DNA of 64,000 bases from Eretmocerus hayati (taxonomy: Eukaryota; Arthropoda; Insecta; Hymenoptera; Aphelinidae): positions 188,771,344 to 188,835,343 of the forward strand of contig CM056742.1 in assembly GCA_029851415.1 (NCBI GenBank), read 5' to 3'. The notes under the pieces were generated by a model. It did not search any database. It saw nothing but the letters and a program-made list of their open reading frames with translations, and was not told the DNA's origin. Both the position numbers and the translations under genes were made by a program. Shown piece after piece: positions 1 to 11,950 of this stretch (position 1 is its first letter; each line of letters opens with the position of its first letter).

Positions 1-407
1 AATGCTTCGTTGATTTACCTTCACCCTCACAACGATTTTTAATGATAGAATACACTTTTTTTTACTAATCTCAGATTAATGGTACAAGATGAGTGAACCT
101 CCATAAAATCTCGCCATTGAATAGTTGTGAATTTGCTGAATGGGGAATTCTCTCGAATCCGACTGAGCTGTTGTTGAACACCGGGAAAGTGAGAAGTAGG
201 TCCAGATTGTCGATAGCAACAAAATGGTGCAAACTGTGAAAGGAGAGACTAAAAGTACCCCAAATAGCACCAAATTTGAGTATTGCAAGGACTATTTTGA
301 CCATTGTTACAAATTCCGTCTGGGTTGAGACTCCCACGGAACTGCGAGTATAAAGTTAGTCGAGTTACTATCGCGACTTTGTGCGCCAATCCGTTAATTA
401 ATTCGCT
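1..407. other. Unassigned AT-rich sequence
   Basis: No coding region, RNA gene or repeat could be supported here. The short open frames on both strands overlap each other and look like chance ORFs. Confidence 0.4.
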
Positions 408-596
408 TTAGCTATAAGGTACATACGGGAGCGTCCCATCGGCGCGAACCCGGTTCTCGCTTTTGCACGCGCTTTCATCCTCTTCCCATGCAAATTCAAT
501 AATGCCCACAGGTACTCTATAGCCAAGTCTTTTGTCCGTTCCTATGTCGAATGAATGAAAAAGTTTCGGACTTCTTTTTCTTTCTGCATCCGACAT
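408..596 (-). CDS. Small hypothetical ORF beginning MSDA (62 aa)
   Basis: A 62-codon frame that starts MSDAERKR and is rich in charged residues. A second ORF on the same strand, 1239 down to 1009, also begins MSDA, and both start codons sit in a similar ATGTC(G/A)GA(T/C)GCA context. I do not recognise either protein. The length is within chance expectation, so this may be a first exon, a remnant, or nothing. Confidence 0.15.
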   Translation of the reverse strand: MSDAERKRSPKLFHSFDIGTDKRLGYRVPVGIIEFAWEEDESACKSENRVRADGTLPYVPYS

Positions 597-1008
597 AGTT
601 CCAATGAGTGTACCTCAATCGAATTGCGGCAAGATACTCACGTTGACAGCTCGATGCTTCAAGTCGCGAAGTTTCAAAGTGCGAGCGAGGCCATACCCCG
701 AGACTCGGTCTGTTCTTCTATGAAGTGCGATAAAGCGTGTCTGACGCGAATACTTAATTCAATTTGATCACAGCACGAAGTGTTTCATCCATTTGAGCGA
801 TGGTATGAGAAGTTTATTAAGTTGATATCGACTTGAATCTCGATGTGGAATGAGTTTTTTATTAAAAGTATCCTTCACCGTCGATAAAAAAAATTTTTGA
901 TCCCGTTAGTAATTGAATTTCGAAAAAATGTATCTACGCATTAAATCAGTTTCAAGTCACTCGAGTAGACTGAATACCTTATATGATATGAGAGGGCCCA
1001 AAATCAGA

Positions 1009-1239
1009 CTAACATTTTCTTTCTCGACAATTTGAATTCATTGAAAATTCAAAAACAGGTGTTGCGCCGCTTTGGAGTTTTTGGATGGTGGATCGCGGAA
1101 ACCACCCATTTACCAAGCCATCTTTCGTCTCAATAAGATAAGCTCCGTTTTGAATATCCTTTTCGTCAATTGGGGTAACTTTGAAACACTTCTGAATAGT
1201 TTTTTCTTTTAATTTCTTCGTAACTTGTGCGTCTGACAT
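1009..1239 (-). CDS. Small hypothetical ORF beginning MSDA (76 aa)
   Basis: A 76-codon frame starting MSDAQVTKKLKEK. The N-terminal half is lysine- and glutamate-rich and the middle mixes charged and hydrophobic residues in a way that looks more protein-like than most short frames here. No known domain was recognised and no signal peptide or membrane segment is visible. It shares its first four residues with the 408-596 ORF on the same strand. It may be an exon or a small transposon-derived ORF, but length alone does not rule out chance. Confidence 0.2.
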   Translation of the reverse strand: MSDAQVTKKLKEKTIQKCFKVTPIDEKDIQNGAYLIETKDGLVNGWFPRSTIQKLQSGATPVFEFSMNSNCRERKC

Positions 1240-1373
1240 CAGAAGTGTATAGTATCAGTAGTCAATCGAAAAATAACAATTTCAGTTTTCGATTGGTCTG
1301 GTTTGAAGATCATTCGAGCCTCTCTTGTCGGAGATGTGCGTGCTCAGAATATTGTTCCAAAGTTACATCCCCA

Positions 1374-1388
1374 TGGGGGGGGGGGGGG
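1374..1388. repeat. Poly(G) tract
   Basis: An uninterrupted run of about 14 G. Similar G or C runs occur at 11145-11158, 16926-16941, about 38265 and about 38597. In the 11120 element the run lies just inside the terminal repeat. Such tracts are prone to length errors in assembly. Confidence 0.8.
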
Positions 1389-3176
1389 TTGTAAGTTACA
1401 AACTCCAGAACACTAAGAGTGAAACGTGAAAAATTTTGGCATCTGTCCGCTGTAACGGAAGTACATTCATTTCTAGAGACGAGAAATCCGATTTACTCCA
1501 GTCCCAATGACATCAAAGCAAGTATCATTGCGGGTCTTGTGCAAAAGATTTACGTTTATTGTGCGTCGCGATATCTGAAACTCGATCAACAAGAATTCCA
1601 ATGTTACACCCCATTCCTCGGGAACGCATTTATTTTCTCCATTCGAGTGTTACTCCGATTTGTAGAGAAATTTCGTACTTTTCAGTTTTCTCTCTACAAA
1701 TTCCGGTCAGAGTGAAAATACACCATCGAAACCACGTTATCGTCAAATCATTGGTATGGTTCAAACAGGTTCAATGAAATCTAGAGCCATTATCTCGGAT
1801 TTGGCCCAGAAGTACTCAAACGAGATTGATTGTTTGGAACAATTATTTTGCCTTGAAATCATCCTTTCGAAAATGTTTGCTCGCCGAATGAGCAGCGACA
1901 GCCCACCGGGTCTTTTACACCGGTGCAAAACGCTGTTTATGCATTCCACTAACGAGCGGAATTAGTTGTAGAATTGCAGCTTTTACTGCCGAAGTGATGC
2001 ATGACGTTTCATCACACGGATGCTTCAAAGTTACCCCGACTGTTCGAAGTTACCTCAATTGACCGGTACTAATTTTTGCTTTTTTCTTGAAAAAATGAGG
2101 ATTAAGTGTGGTTCACAATATGGTGTCGTAGTTTATGAATATGTTCAAATAAAACTGAGCTGTGATTTGATATCCCGATACGTGACAATAATTCTTAATC
2201 TTGGGTTGCAGAAGGTTTTCGTAGGGGTAGTTTTGAATGAAAAATGAGTTAACCACTGTCCACAAACACACAGAGATTTTATTTTATTTTATTTATTTTA
2301 TCCTCATATACGATAGTATCGATACTTCGCCAGTTTCACGAGACGCCTAAAAGGGGTTGGGTTTATAGAATATTCGGTCAACTTATCAAATACCTTGTAA
2401 ACAGGTTGTTTGGTCTGACACATGCATATCAAGCAAATTGCCCGGCATCTCATAAAAAAGCCGGGAATTTTGTGAGAAGCCCAGGCTTTACACGAAACGT
2501 CCGGCTTCGACGAATTTCCGACGACATAATATACAGAGCCCACGGAGTTTGATTTTTCTAAACAAGTTAGACCGTTCATTCCAAATATCGTAGAAACGGC
2601 TTTTTTCGTATGTCTTTTGAGTTCAATCGAGCAATTTCCTCTAACAATAAACATATTAATCGGTCAAAACTGCTTCATCCAAAGATTCAGTCGTGAGGAC
2701 CGTGAGTCAAGAAGAATTTAATCGTATATTGAGGCAGATCAATGAAATGGAGAAAACCCTGCTTGCATTAAGGATACTGCAAAGTAACATATTTTTAAAA
2801 TTTACAGATTTTCTATATTTTTATGAGACTTTTTAGAGTTGATATAAGTAGAATTGTACTCCTTTGTACCGAATTATACTATTTTTAAAAAATTGAAATA
2901 TTTTGAAATCCGAACAGAATGATGATAGTTATAATTATGTACCGTGAAGTGTATATGACCCTTTTGAATTTGTTGAATTGAATTTCTTACGATTTTATAT
3001 CAAATAACAATAACAGTATCCTTAATCAAGTACACTGATTTTGTTCAAAAGCCAGGATATGTATGTGCACTCCTTGTCTCACTCGTGTGCTACCGTCACA
3101 AAGGATTTTTCAGAAAATTTCCCTCTCTGTAATTCTGGAAAGTGGAAAGAAATTTAACGAAAAAATTGTGATGATG
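1389..3176. other. Unassigned sequence
   Basis: Only chance-length open frames are seen. A short plus-strand stretch near 2700-2790 reads as a glutamate- and leucine-rich helix in one frame, but it lacks a convincing start or splice sites, so it is not called as a gene. Confidence 0.3.
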
Positions 3177-3185
3177 TATAAATAG
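3177..3185 (+). promoter_or_regulatory. Candidate TATA box (TATAAATAG)
   Basis: TATAAATAG is a textbook metazoan TATA box and is followed about 30 bp later by a less AT-rich stretch that could hold a start site. No convincing downstream coding exon was found, so it may belong to a noncoding transcript or be fortuitous. Confidence 0.25.
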
Positions 3186-5169
3186 AGAGCCCAGACGGAA
3201 GTGCATGTAAGCCGAGGTAGCCTAAGAACGATTCAGTATTAAACAAGAAACGTCCCGCATGAACATTAGACGTCACATTCCCCCCACATTATCCTGAAGC
3301 AGCGCGATTCATTTGTGGCATGCACCTAAAGTAAAGATTTAGAATAAAGAAAGGAAAAACAAGACTGGGACGTAGCATGTTACGTATGAGTCAGAGGCAA
3401 ACCATTTAAAATTGGAGGTTTTTTTTTAGTGCCCTTAGAGTGTAAAATGTGATATTTTTCACGAAAAATGCAAGCAGATTTGCTACTGTAAACAAAATTG
3501 ATAGAACGAAAGAGTATAAGAGTATGTTTGACAAAAAAGGTGAGCTAATGAGAACGAATGAGAGTGTAGATGCAAAATTGTAACAAGGCGTAAGGAGAAT
3601 CATTGTGTTTCGTCGATGAGCAAATAGACTTATGCAAGTTTTTTCCCACGGAGCAATTTTAACTTCAAACCGTGATCAGTCTATCTATTCATCTTTTTGA
3701 TTCAAAAGTGCTCCTGTTACAGCGCTATAAAGCGAAAAGGGTAATTGAGGAATCGGCACGGTGCAATGAAATTCATCGGATGGTTAATAGAATAAAGACG
3801 ATACTTTTGTGTCAAGGCTATTTTGGACCTTTCAATCGATTTTTTCACTCTTTCAACGCTTGTAAAATGTTGATCCTGTAAATATTACGAAATACAAGTG
3901 ACAAAAGTTACGACGTGTTACGATGTAAAATTGCTTTGCTTCATTGAAGACCTCTTCGGATTCGAAGGGATGCTTCGCTTTTAATAATCTGAGTTGTTTT
4001 CTACTTCTTTTAGTCTAATCTCTTCAATAGTCCTTGTTAAATCATGAAGCGAATGTGCGGACATTAGATACTTTTTGTGTTTACCATTTCTTGTTTTTTG
4101 TATGTTGTGGATTGGATGTATGATTTCATATGAAATGTATGTATAATCCACAGTTTTGATGTTACGTAATGACAGAGTCATAGTTCTTGCGCTGATATTT
4201 TTTAATGACAAACAATGAAATAAATGACAGTGAGTAAAAATTGACAAGTCAATTCTTATGAAAACTTTATTCTTAGCCTACTCAGCATAATAGGTTTGTT
4301 GGAGAATGTTTTCGTAACTTTTGTTTGATCAGTTTGATTCTGTAAATAAAAGCGATCTTGTGCACGGTATTTGTTACAAGTAGTTTGAATAATTTGATGA
4401 AATTTTCTACTTGCGTCTATTCATTTATAATCAAAAAATTGTACATTCATTCGTATGTTGTATAAGTAATTGAATTTTGATTGCTCCGAGCATCAAGTTT
4501 GTAAATTCATGAATTTCCAATTTTTTGCGAAAAATTGTATTTTAACTATATTTTGACGAACGGAAATTATCTAAGGAATAGAATTCTATATTTAAAGGTA
4601 TTGTAATTCTAGGTTGGATATTGAAATTAGCATGTAAATAAATGAGGAAGGATACAGATGAACAAAAGAAAACTAGAGGTAATAAATTATAATAGGTTTA
4701 TAATTTCCAATAAAGTAAGCCTATGTAGTTTATACACTGACGAGTTTGGTTATGATTTGAGCTTCACCCGAGGATACCCAGAGAGTTTCGTGAATTGATC
4801 TTCAAAAATTAAATCCGATTGAACTTCCATTCAAAATGACTGAATTATGAGTTTGTTCCGTGTAAAAAAAGTCAGTCAGGTCCACGATCGTAAATTACGT
4901 GTATGGAACGTCGACGTACGAAACTTTGTCGCTGTTACGTACTAAATCTAGGGAATTAGAACAGATTCGACATTTGAATTGAATAGTAAATAAGAATGAG
5001 TTTAGCTCAAATGATCCAGTTTTAAACAATGATTTTATGTTTAAATTTACCTTTTGGTTCGCCGACATGAGTAGGGAGAAGGGTGAATGACGTATACACA
5101 GAGTTATGAGTAAACTATTTGAGCTATATTGTTCAGAATAATCAAGACTCGAGAAATAGATGAAGCGTG
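3186..5169. other. Unassigned AT-rich sequence
   Basis: Strongly AT-rich, with no supported coding or RNA gene and no obvious repeat structure. Short frames on both strands are discarded as chance. Confidence 0.35.
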
Positions 5170-6417
5170 AAGCGAGAAATCAATGTTCTCAGTGTTGGGA
5201 TCTGTTCACTAGGGTTTCCTCTACAAGTTCCAATACCAAATGTCCATGGTCCCGCCTTAAAACCTTCCGTTTTCCGAAAGTTTTCAAAGTACTGTTTCTA
5301 CAGCCGCCATATAGCTATATGAGTAGTTCCGTTGAAACTTCAACATTTGGAGGCCGAAAATGTGCCAACCCCAAATCTCACTTAAAAAGGTTCTGACATG
5401 TATTCTTTGACTTTTATTTCAAACATATAATGTATAATTTAATTAACTCGCGCACGGATTTAAGAATTTCCATCCATCGGTACCATGAGGCTAATACGCA
5501 TAACACGGTAGTGGCGCACGGAACCTGACATTTGACACTAAAATTGATCTCACAACCAAACGATTCAAGCTACAGTCTTGAGGTTTTGGGGTTTTCATTT
5601 GGCCATCAGATACTTTGAAAAACTGACCAGGGCCTCCGTAATCTCGCGTTTGAGGGTCGCACTAGTACCATCACACGGGACTGATCAAAAAAGTTAGCAA
5701 AACCAGATTTTCGCGGGAGAGAGCTCCGCAAAGTATAAAAATCAATTTATTTCGAAATTCCCAGGCATGGAAAAGTTGCGCCTTACGATTCATTTCAAGA
5801 ATAAGTTGGTGCGGAAAAGTGTAGAATGAGGCAAATTCACTTCTATCGAGGAAAACTGAGCGAGTAAAATTTCAAATAAAACTGCGCCACAAAATGTATG
5901 TGCTCCGCACACATGCAAAAACTGGTCTTTGGGCTCTTGAAGCAATGGAATTTGGTGCTTAATACTATGATATTTGATGTATTTGCCCGCCCGAATCTTC
6001 AACGATGAGCCTCACTGCGGCGCTTCATGCTCACAAAGTCCGAAAAAAAGGAAAACCACAACGCACGGAACTGACATTTTGACCCCTTTTTCGGTGATAA
6101 TTTTGTGGGTGGCCCTGGATCGCAAAACTAATGATTGCGCCAAAAAGAGCACCAAAAAATACGTCGAAAATGACTTTTGTAATTGTTTTCTCAGACGTTT
6201 TAAGGGTCCGTACAAGCAGGCACACATTATTTCAAAGTTTCCACAGAACTACTCATATATACATCGCGGGTCGATATGAATAATCAATCTCAGATCCATT
6301 GAAAACAGTGCGTTGAAAACTTCCGAAAAACGGAAGGTTCTAAGTCGGGACCATGGACATTTGCTATTGGAACTTGTAAAGGACACCCTAGTGACTGAGA
6401 ACATTGATTTCTCGCTT
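5170..6417. mobile_element. Inverted-repeat (foldback-like) element, about 1.25 kb
   Basis: The left arm (5170-5341) returns as its reverse complement at 6234-6417. The outer ends read AAGCGAGAAATCAATG and its complement. Arms of about 170 bp match closely, apart from a roughly 13-bp extra segment in the left arm, and enclose a unique centre of about 890 bp. No transposase is visible, so this is a non-autonomous DNA element or foldback element of unknown superfamily. Confidence 0.75.
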
Positions 6418-6738
6418 TTATTGTTACCTCTATTTAACGTTCAAAATCGCAAAATTCGCGTTTTTCAATCTAAAAATGCCGATAGGTGAAAAACAATGGC
6501 TCCTAGAGAAAAATGACAAGAGTAACTTTTTGTTTAGAATGCTCCAAATCACCTTATTACATTGGTTTCAATTCGAAATAAACAATTTTGGTTTAAACAT
6601 TTCTGCATTGGAATTCGGTTTGGGATCAAACATCTCCATGATCAGGAGGGTCTTCCGGAGAGGATCCCACAAAAAATTCCTTTAACCTATTTTTGCAAAC
6701 GATGGCGGTAGTTTCGCCTAGTCTAAAAATGATGCATG

Positions 6739-6908
6739 GGCTGGTTCGCTCCTTGCATTCCCCAGTGCGTGCGGGAACCCTTCTTGAATGAGGGGGAACA
6801 CAAAATGATGGAAATGATAAAATGGCTGGTTCGCTCCTTGCATTCCTCAGTGCATGCTGGAACCCTCCTTGAATGAGAGGGAACAAAAAATGCTGGAAAT
6901 GATGAAAC
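6739..6908. repeat. Two-copy tandem duplication, 85-bp unit
   Basis: The segment beginning GGCTGGTTCGCTCCTTGCAT at 6739 recurs at 6824 with a few substitutions, giving an 85-bp offset. Confidence 0.85.
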
Positions 6909-7051
6909 TATACACAAGGATATGAAATGGACACAAACAATGGCTTGAAAGGTGAATTATGAAAGACTGGAAGAATACTTGAATAAATGGAACTGTGCTT
7001 GTCATGAAGAATGGATAGAAATATATTACAGTGTGTGTCGGAATTGGTGTA

Positions 7052-7649
7052 CACTGTAAAAAAAAATTCGACAAAATCGCTAAGCCCAGGGTGGGAAATG
7101 GGAGCGACCTACGCTGGGCGGAGTGAATTTGCTACGGCAATGTAAATTCGCGAACCGGGGCGTAAATTCGCGAACCGGGGCTTAGCGATTTTACTCCGCC
7201 AGGTGGAGCCCATCCCAATTTTTTTAGGTTATGGACGACTCTATTTTTACTCGACTGGACTCGTTTACGCGGTTGTCCAGGAGTCCTTGTACGTGCAGGG
7301 CACTGCTGTGTTAATATTTCATGCTCGGATGATACTCCGAAAGTAAATGGAGGGCTCGTAAAGACGTACGAAGTTCATCGAATCGCAAAATACCAATGTT
7401 TGTTGCTTTCTCAATTTCAATAAATTCACCACGCTGTCTTGGGTGAATTCGCTAATCTCAGATTAGCGATTTCGCTTCGCTCAGCGGAGGTAACAGAGCG
7501 ACCTACGCTGAGCGTGGTGATTTTACGAACTATTAGTAAATTCGCTAATCCGTTAGCGATTTCACTCGCGGGAAGGTAGCAAAAATACGAAATTCCGATA
7601 TTAAATTTACCAACAATTGGTAAAATCATAGAAAGTTTTTTTTACAGTG
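7052..7649. mobile_element. MITE with CACTGTAAAAAAAA terminal repeats and TA duplication
   Basis: Left end CACTGTAAAAAAAA and right end TTTTTTTTACAGTG are perfect inverted repeats flanked by TA at 7050-7051 and 7650-7651. A TA duplication is typical of Tc1/mariner-type elements. Inside are repeated AT-to-GC-rich modules such as AAATTCGCGAACCGGGGC in tandem (about 7142-7180), and subterminal palindromic copies of GCTAATC/GATTAGC. There is no coding capacity. A relative with similar ends lies at 47991-48446. Confidence 0.8.
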
Positions 7650-8429
7650 TACAATACCGTAACTGGGGTCTCGATCGCGTTTTGTAATTTTGTTGGCTGC
7701 TCTCAGATTTTTTCGTAATACATTTGTAACTTTTAATTTGAAATGCCTTTTGAATCATTGCATTTGTAATGCTTCGTTCCGACAGAAAAGGACCTGGGTC
7801 AGACAAGGCGCTACGCTGCGACACAATTTTCGAAATCACTTTAGCACGCGAGTGACAATTTTCGTGCGGGCATCCGCTCAGTTATACGCCAGTACTTGTG
7901 CCGCTCTCAAAAAGGCAATTTTCGCGTGCGCTAAGATTCAAACCCTCGTTCAAACGCCAATTTTAGCGTACGCTAGACTTACTAGACTATACCGTGCGCC
8001 AAGCTTCAAACCCCAATTTTAGCGTACGCTAGACTTGTCTTTCGCGCTCGCTATATTCCAAAGTACACTTCAAGGAAATTAGCGTATTACGCGAAATATG
8101 AATTATCGATTGTAGCGCGCGCAAAATACAAGTCTAGCGTACGCTAAAATTGGGTTTTGAAGCTTAGCGCACGCAAAAATTGCACTTTTGACCTAGATAA
8201 TATGGAACATGCATTGAACTAATCACACAACAAACGCTTGTTTGTTATAAAATGTTTAGGGGTAACTCATTACACGCGCGAAGTTGGCACCCGTTTCGAA
8301 GCATTACAAATGTAATGACTCAAAAGGCATTTTAAATTAAAAGTCACAAAGTACAGAAACTATTGAAAAAAATCTGAGAACACCCAACATAATTACAAAA
8401 TGCTATCCACATTCCGGTTACGGTATGTA
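7650..8429. mobile_element. Palindromic element abutting the previous MITE
   Basis: The left arm begins TACAATACCGTAAC and the right end is its near complement GGTTACGGTATGTA. The arms correspond for about 140 bp and include a matching stretch with AATGCCTTTTGA on one side and its complement on the other. The centre (about 7840-8190) carries several variants of AGCGTACGCTAGACTT in both orientations. The left end shares its TA with the right target duplication of the 7052-7649 element. Confidence 0.7.
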
Positions 8430-8985
8430 CAGCAATTCCGACATATATTGTATGATAGCGCGAGACTCATCTGATGAAATTCGTGTATAATGGGTAGCGA
8501 ATTCCTCCAAATACATGACTAGAGCCACGTGGCAACCTGTTAACCCATTGAAATGAGTTTTTCAAGTCATCTTCGATTATACTCGAACAGAAAGTTGCGA
8601 GCGTAATGATTATCCTCTGCATCTCGCGTTGTAAGAGAGAAAGCCAATCATTTGATGAGTTGAAATGGTAATTTTGACCACAGGCTTTTAGAAAAATACA
8701 AGACCTATTCCAGAATTTTCTTCACGTTGAAGTTTGATAGCTTACCTGGGAATGCAAGTTCATCACATGGAATCTGCGAGCTTTTGTTCTATTTTTGCCA
8801 TGCACTAAGTTAATTTTTCCGAATCCGTCCGTAGAATTGCCGATCTTACTATCCGAGCTCAAGGACAGAAGTAGTATTAAGATTCGTTATGATGGGGATT
8901 CATACACGATTGTAATGTAGCTTTTATATCCACGTGGTTCGAGGGACATTTACGCAAGTCTATCATTTCAAAATTTTATTTGCAG

Positions 8986-9509
8986 GATTGTCAATGAGTA
9001 CATCATGTCCCGGTTTGCTCGTTAGCTCAGAAAAAAGTGGAATAATGAGAATATGGGATATTTGAAATTTCAAGGAGCCTCAACTTGTTCTTGAAAAACA
9101 GACAAATCTTGGTCATATTATCTGTCTACAACCCAGCTGTGGCAGTCTATTTATGCATTTGCAATAGAAGAGGACAACAAAGCTCACGATTTGAATGCCT
9201 TAGATTTGTCCACACGTCCTGAAGGTAATTAATACACCCCGCCAAGTGGGCGCTTCAATATGAATTCCATTTAGAGTTTATTGATAATCGAGCGCTATTT
9301 CCATATCATCAGTTTCAGAGCGATTTCATAGTAGAGCACTAATGTAGCTGCAGCAGTTGATTCTATTCAGATGCATGCAAGTGCATGGGAGTAAACATCA
9401 AGAGTTGGCGGGCGTAACGAAAGATTTAGGATCGATTGCTTTGGGATCTGATAAAGCTCACAAAGTCAGGAAAAAGGAGAAAAAAGCTAGGCATCGCAAT
9501 ATGAATTGA
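8986..9509 (+). pseudogene. PWP1: Partial, decayed copy of a WD40-repeat gene resembling PWP1
   Basis: Two exon-like blocks are visible. Block 1 (8986-9224) follows a TTTGCAG acceptor. It reads GLSMSTSCPGLLVSS, then a WD-repeat blade ending RIWDI, then FKEPQLVLEKQTNLG, which resembles the C-terminal blades of periodic tryptophan protein 1, a WD40 protein involved in rRNA and ribosome production. It ends at a GAAG/GTAATT donor. Block 2 (9319-9509) follows TTTCAG, joins in phase as ERFHSRALM, and ends in a basic lysine-rich tail and TGA; AATAAA lies at 9580. An in-frame TGA directly follows RIWDI, a frameshift lies near 9160, and a TAG follows ALM. Intron retention points to a segmental copy, not a retrocopy. 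The family call is from memory of the protein and not from a search. Confidence 0.6.
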
Positions 9510-11119
9510 ATTTGTTTCAAACTCTATGTAAATATAGATATATAAATTCGTTGCAAATAACTTTATTTGTTAATTCTACAATAAATAATTTCTCCATTCG
9601 GGAGTTTCATATGAATAGTTTTGAGACATAAATAATGATGAAATATTCTAATTGTATTATCATCAGGAATCGATTAGACAATGTCTAATAAATTCTGTTC
9701 CACGTTCGATTTGTCCTGGATGAGACTCGCGCGGAGGTCTGGTTCAAATAATTCATGTGCGTGAATACAATGTATGTACAATCAGCTCAATAGGACTAAA
9801 TTACATTGAGTCAAATTTCTTATTAGAAATTGAAATTCGGCCCAAGTGATTCGCCAAAACCGATATTAAAAGGCAGTACAGAAATTGATTCATTCAAATA
9901 TTTTCTACTAGCTATTGTTAACTGTAATGATGATCGTCTAGATCAAACATCAACTTCGATTTTTCCTGTTTGATTTCATAAAAATCACACATCGTTGACA
10001 ATAATCAGATCATATATGATCTGATTTTTGTTGACAACTTTTTGAAATAATTCACGTTCGTAGAGTCTATTAATTTCATCAAATATTCTTGGAGCAGATG
10101 CCGGAATAAACACACTAGATCCATGTATTTTTGTGTATCAAAAGTATGAATACACTTTCAGAGAAATATGGTAGATCAACTTGTTACAAATGTGGATTTC
10201 CACTCTGCAAAATTTTTTTTCAGTCGACACATATTCTCCTAATCTAAATCATCAGTACAACATTATCAATTTTCAAATGCTAGCATATCAACTCCTGCTA
10301 ACCTTAAAATTATTGAAGTAAGTCTAGGTTCAAATAACCATGAAGTTCTCTCTGCACCTAATATTTATAATTTACTTAACAACGTGAGCTTGTTCTATGC
10401 ACCCATTGCATCTCAGTTGCGCAAGATTGCTTACTTTCATTTGAGAATCAGTCGTGAGACGCCATGGTTAATTTACAATATGTCATGAGCTGAATAGCGG
10501 CTGGTTTAAAGCTATTTCGAAATTTTTGACCATTTTTGACCTTCAACCAGTCCTTATTCTTGGAGAGCTCAAAAAAAGCACCTCTTGAAAGAAGTACACG
10601 CTCTGTATGCCTTCAACCAAAATCACAAATTCGTGAGTTCACCTTGTCATACACTATCTTCACTGATGAGTAAGAAACAGAATCAAGGTATTGATTTGCA
10701 TCTATTTCATTGGATTATACAATCGTTCACCCACTTGATATGCTTCGTGACAGATGGCAGCGATCAACTTATCAACAATGAGTTCAATCCGCCAGCTTGT
10801 GAATTAATCATTTTCTCACTTCAGAAAACGATATTAAAATTACAATCGCGACATGCGAAGATTTTTTATCGCTGGTGTATCAGTGCGCGAAAATGCAAAC
10901 CTTGCGACGCGCGTCAGATGTTATGTCGTAGTTCTTTCAGTGCATTATTTTTGTATGTACCAGGCAGTACTACTGAAATGATGGATTCTATACATAAAAT
11001 GAATAGATGAATACTGCCATAGGAAAATGTCTTGTGAGGATTGCGGTTGACGCGGAGTTGATCAATTTCAGTAAAGCTTGACAATAATGGTCAACAAATA
11101 ACCTTACCAAAACATTCAT
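9510..11119. other. Unassigned AT-rich sequence downstream of the pseudogene
   Basis: It contains AATAAA at 9580 and a local palindromic ATCATATATGATCTGATT stretch near 10010. A 141-codon plus-strand frame at 10585-11010 has no recognisable domain and is not called. Confidence 0.3.
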
Positions 11120-11950
11120 TATACAGGGTGTCCCAAAAGTCAGCCCCCCCCCCCCCCCGCATAAAGACTCGTGAATGGTCAGGGGTATCGAAAAACCCCG
11201 GCACACGTGTCTCCTGAATTCGAGAGGAAAGCTCAAAACTGGTTTCAGATTTGACCTTGAATGTGACCATGATGGTATTTTGGGGGTCAAATCGGTTTTT
11301 CCAAATGAAAACCCCTATTTTTGACACGGGCTCTGAAAGAGCGCCAAATTTTACGTTCAAAAGAAATTTTTTCCAATTTTTTTGATGACGTCTAAAGGTC
11401 ATTTGGGAGTTAAAAGTATTTGGACAATGGATTAACGTACCAAAGCTAGTAGTTTGAGAAGGTTTCTCTCAGAAAAGCTTCAGGAATCATTCGACCCTCC
11501 CTGTGACCTTGAACATGACCTCGACTCTCAAACTCGATAATATCGAGGGGGAAGCTGAAGGATTGACTCCAATGTGACCTTGAATGTCTTCGGATTTTCT
11601 GATACCTAGAGATATTTTCGCGATTTGAGACTGAAGGTTATGTTCAAGGTCACAGGACAAGGGTCGAAATAAGTCTTGAAACTTTTCTGCGAGAAATCTA
11701 TCCAAACTAGACTATCGCACTACATCAGGTACGTTAATCCACTGTCCAGATACTTTTGACCCTCAAATGACCCCTAGAGTTCATCCAAAAAATTGACAAA
11801 AAGTCCTATTTGACCATAGAATTTTGCCCTCTTTCAGAATCCAAACTTGAAAATAGGAGTTCTTACGTGAAAAAATCGATTTGACTTCTAGAAAACCATT
11901 GAGGTCACACTCAAGGTCGAATCTGGGACCATTTCCGAGCTTTCCTCTCG

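Noticed and set aside
2304..2654. 116-codon minus-strand ORF
   Set aside because: Cysteine-rich but without motif order of any family I know; within chance expectation.
7690..8022. 110-codon plus-strand ORF
   Set aside because: Lies across the arm and short internal repeats of a palindromic element; repeat-driven openness.
10585..11010. 141-codon plus-strand ORF
   Set aside because: No recognisable domain, and unsupported by splice sites or neighbours; a frame of this length is only marginally rare in 64 kb read in six frames.
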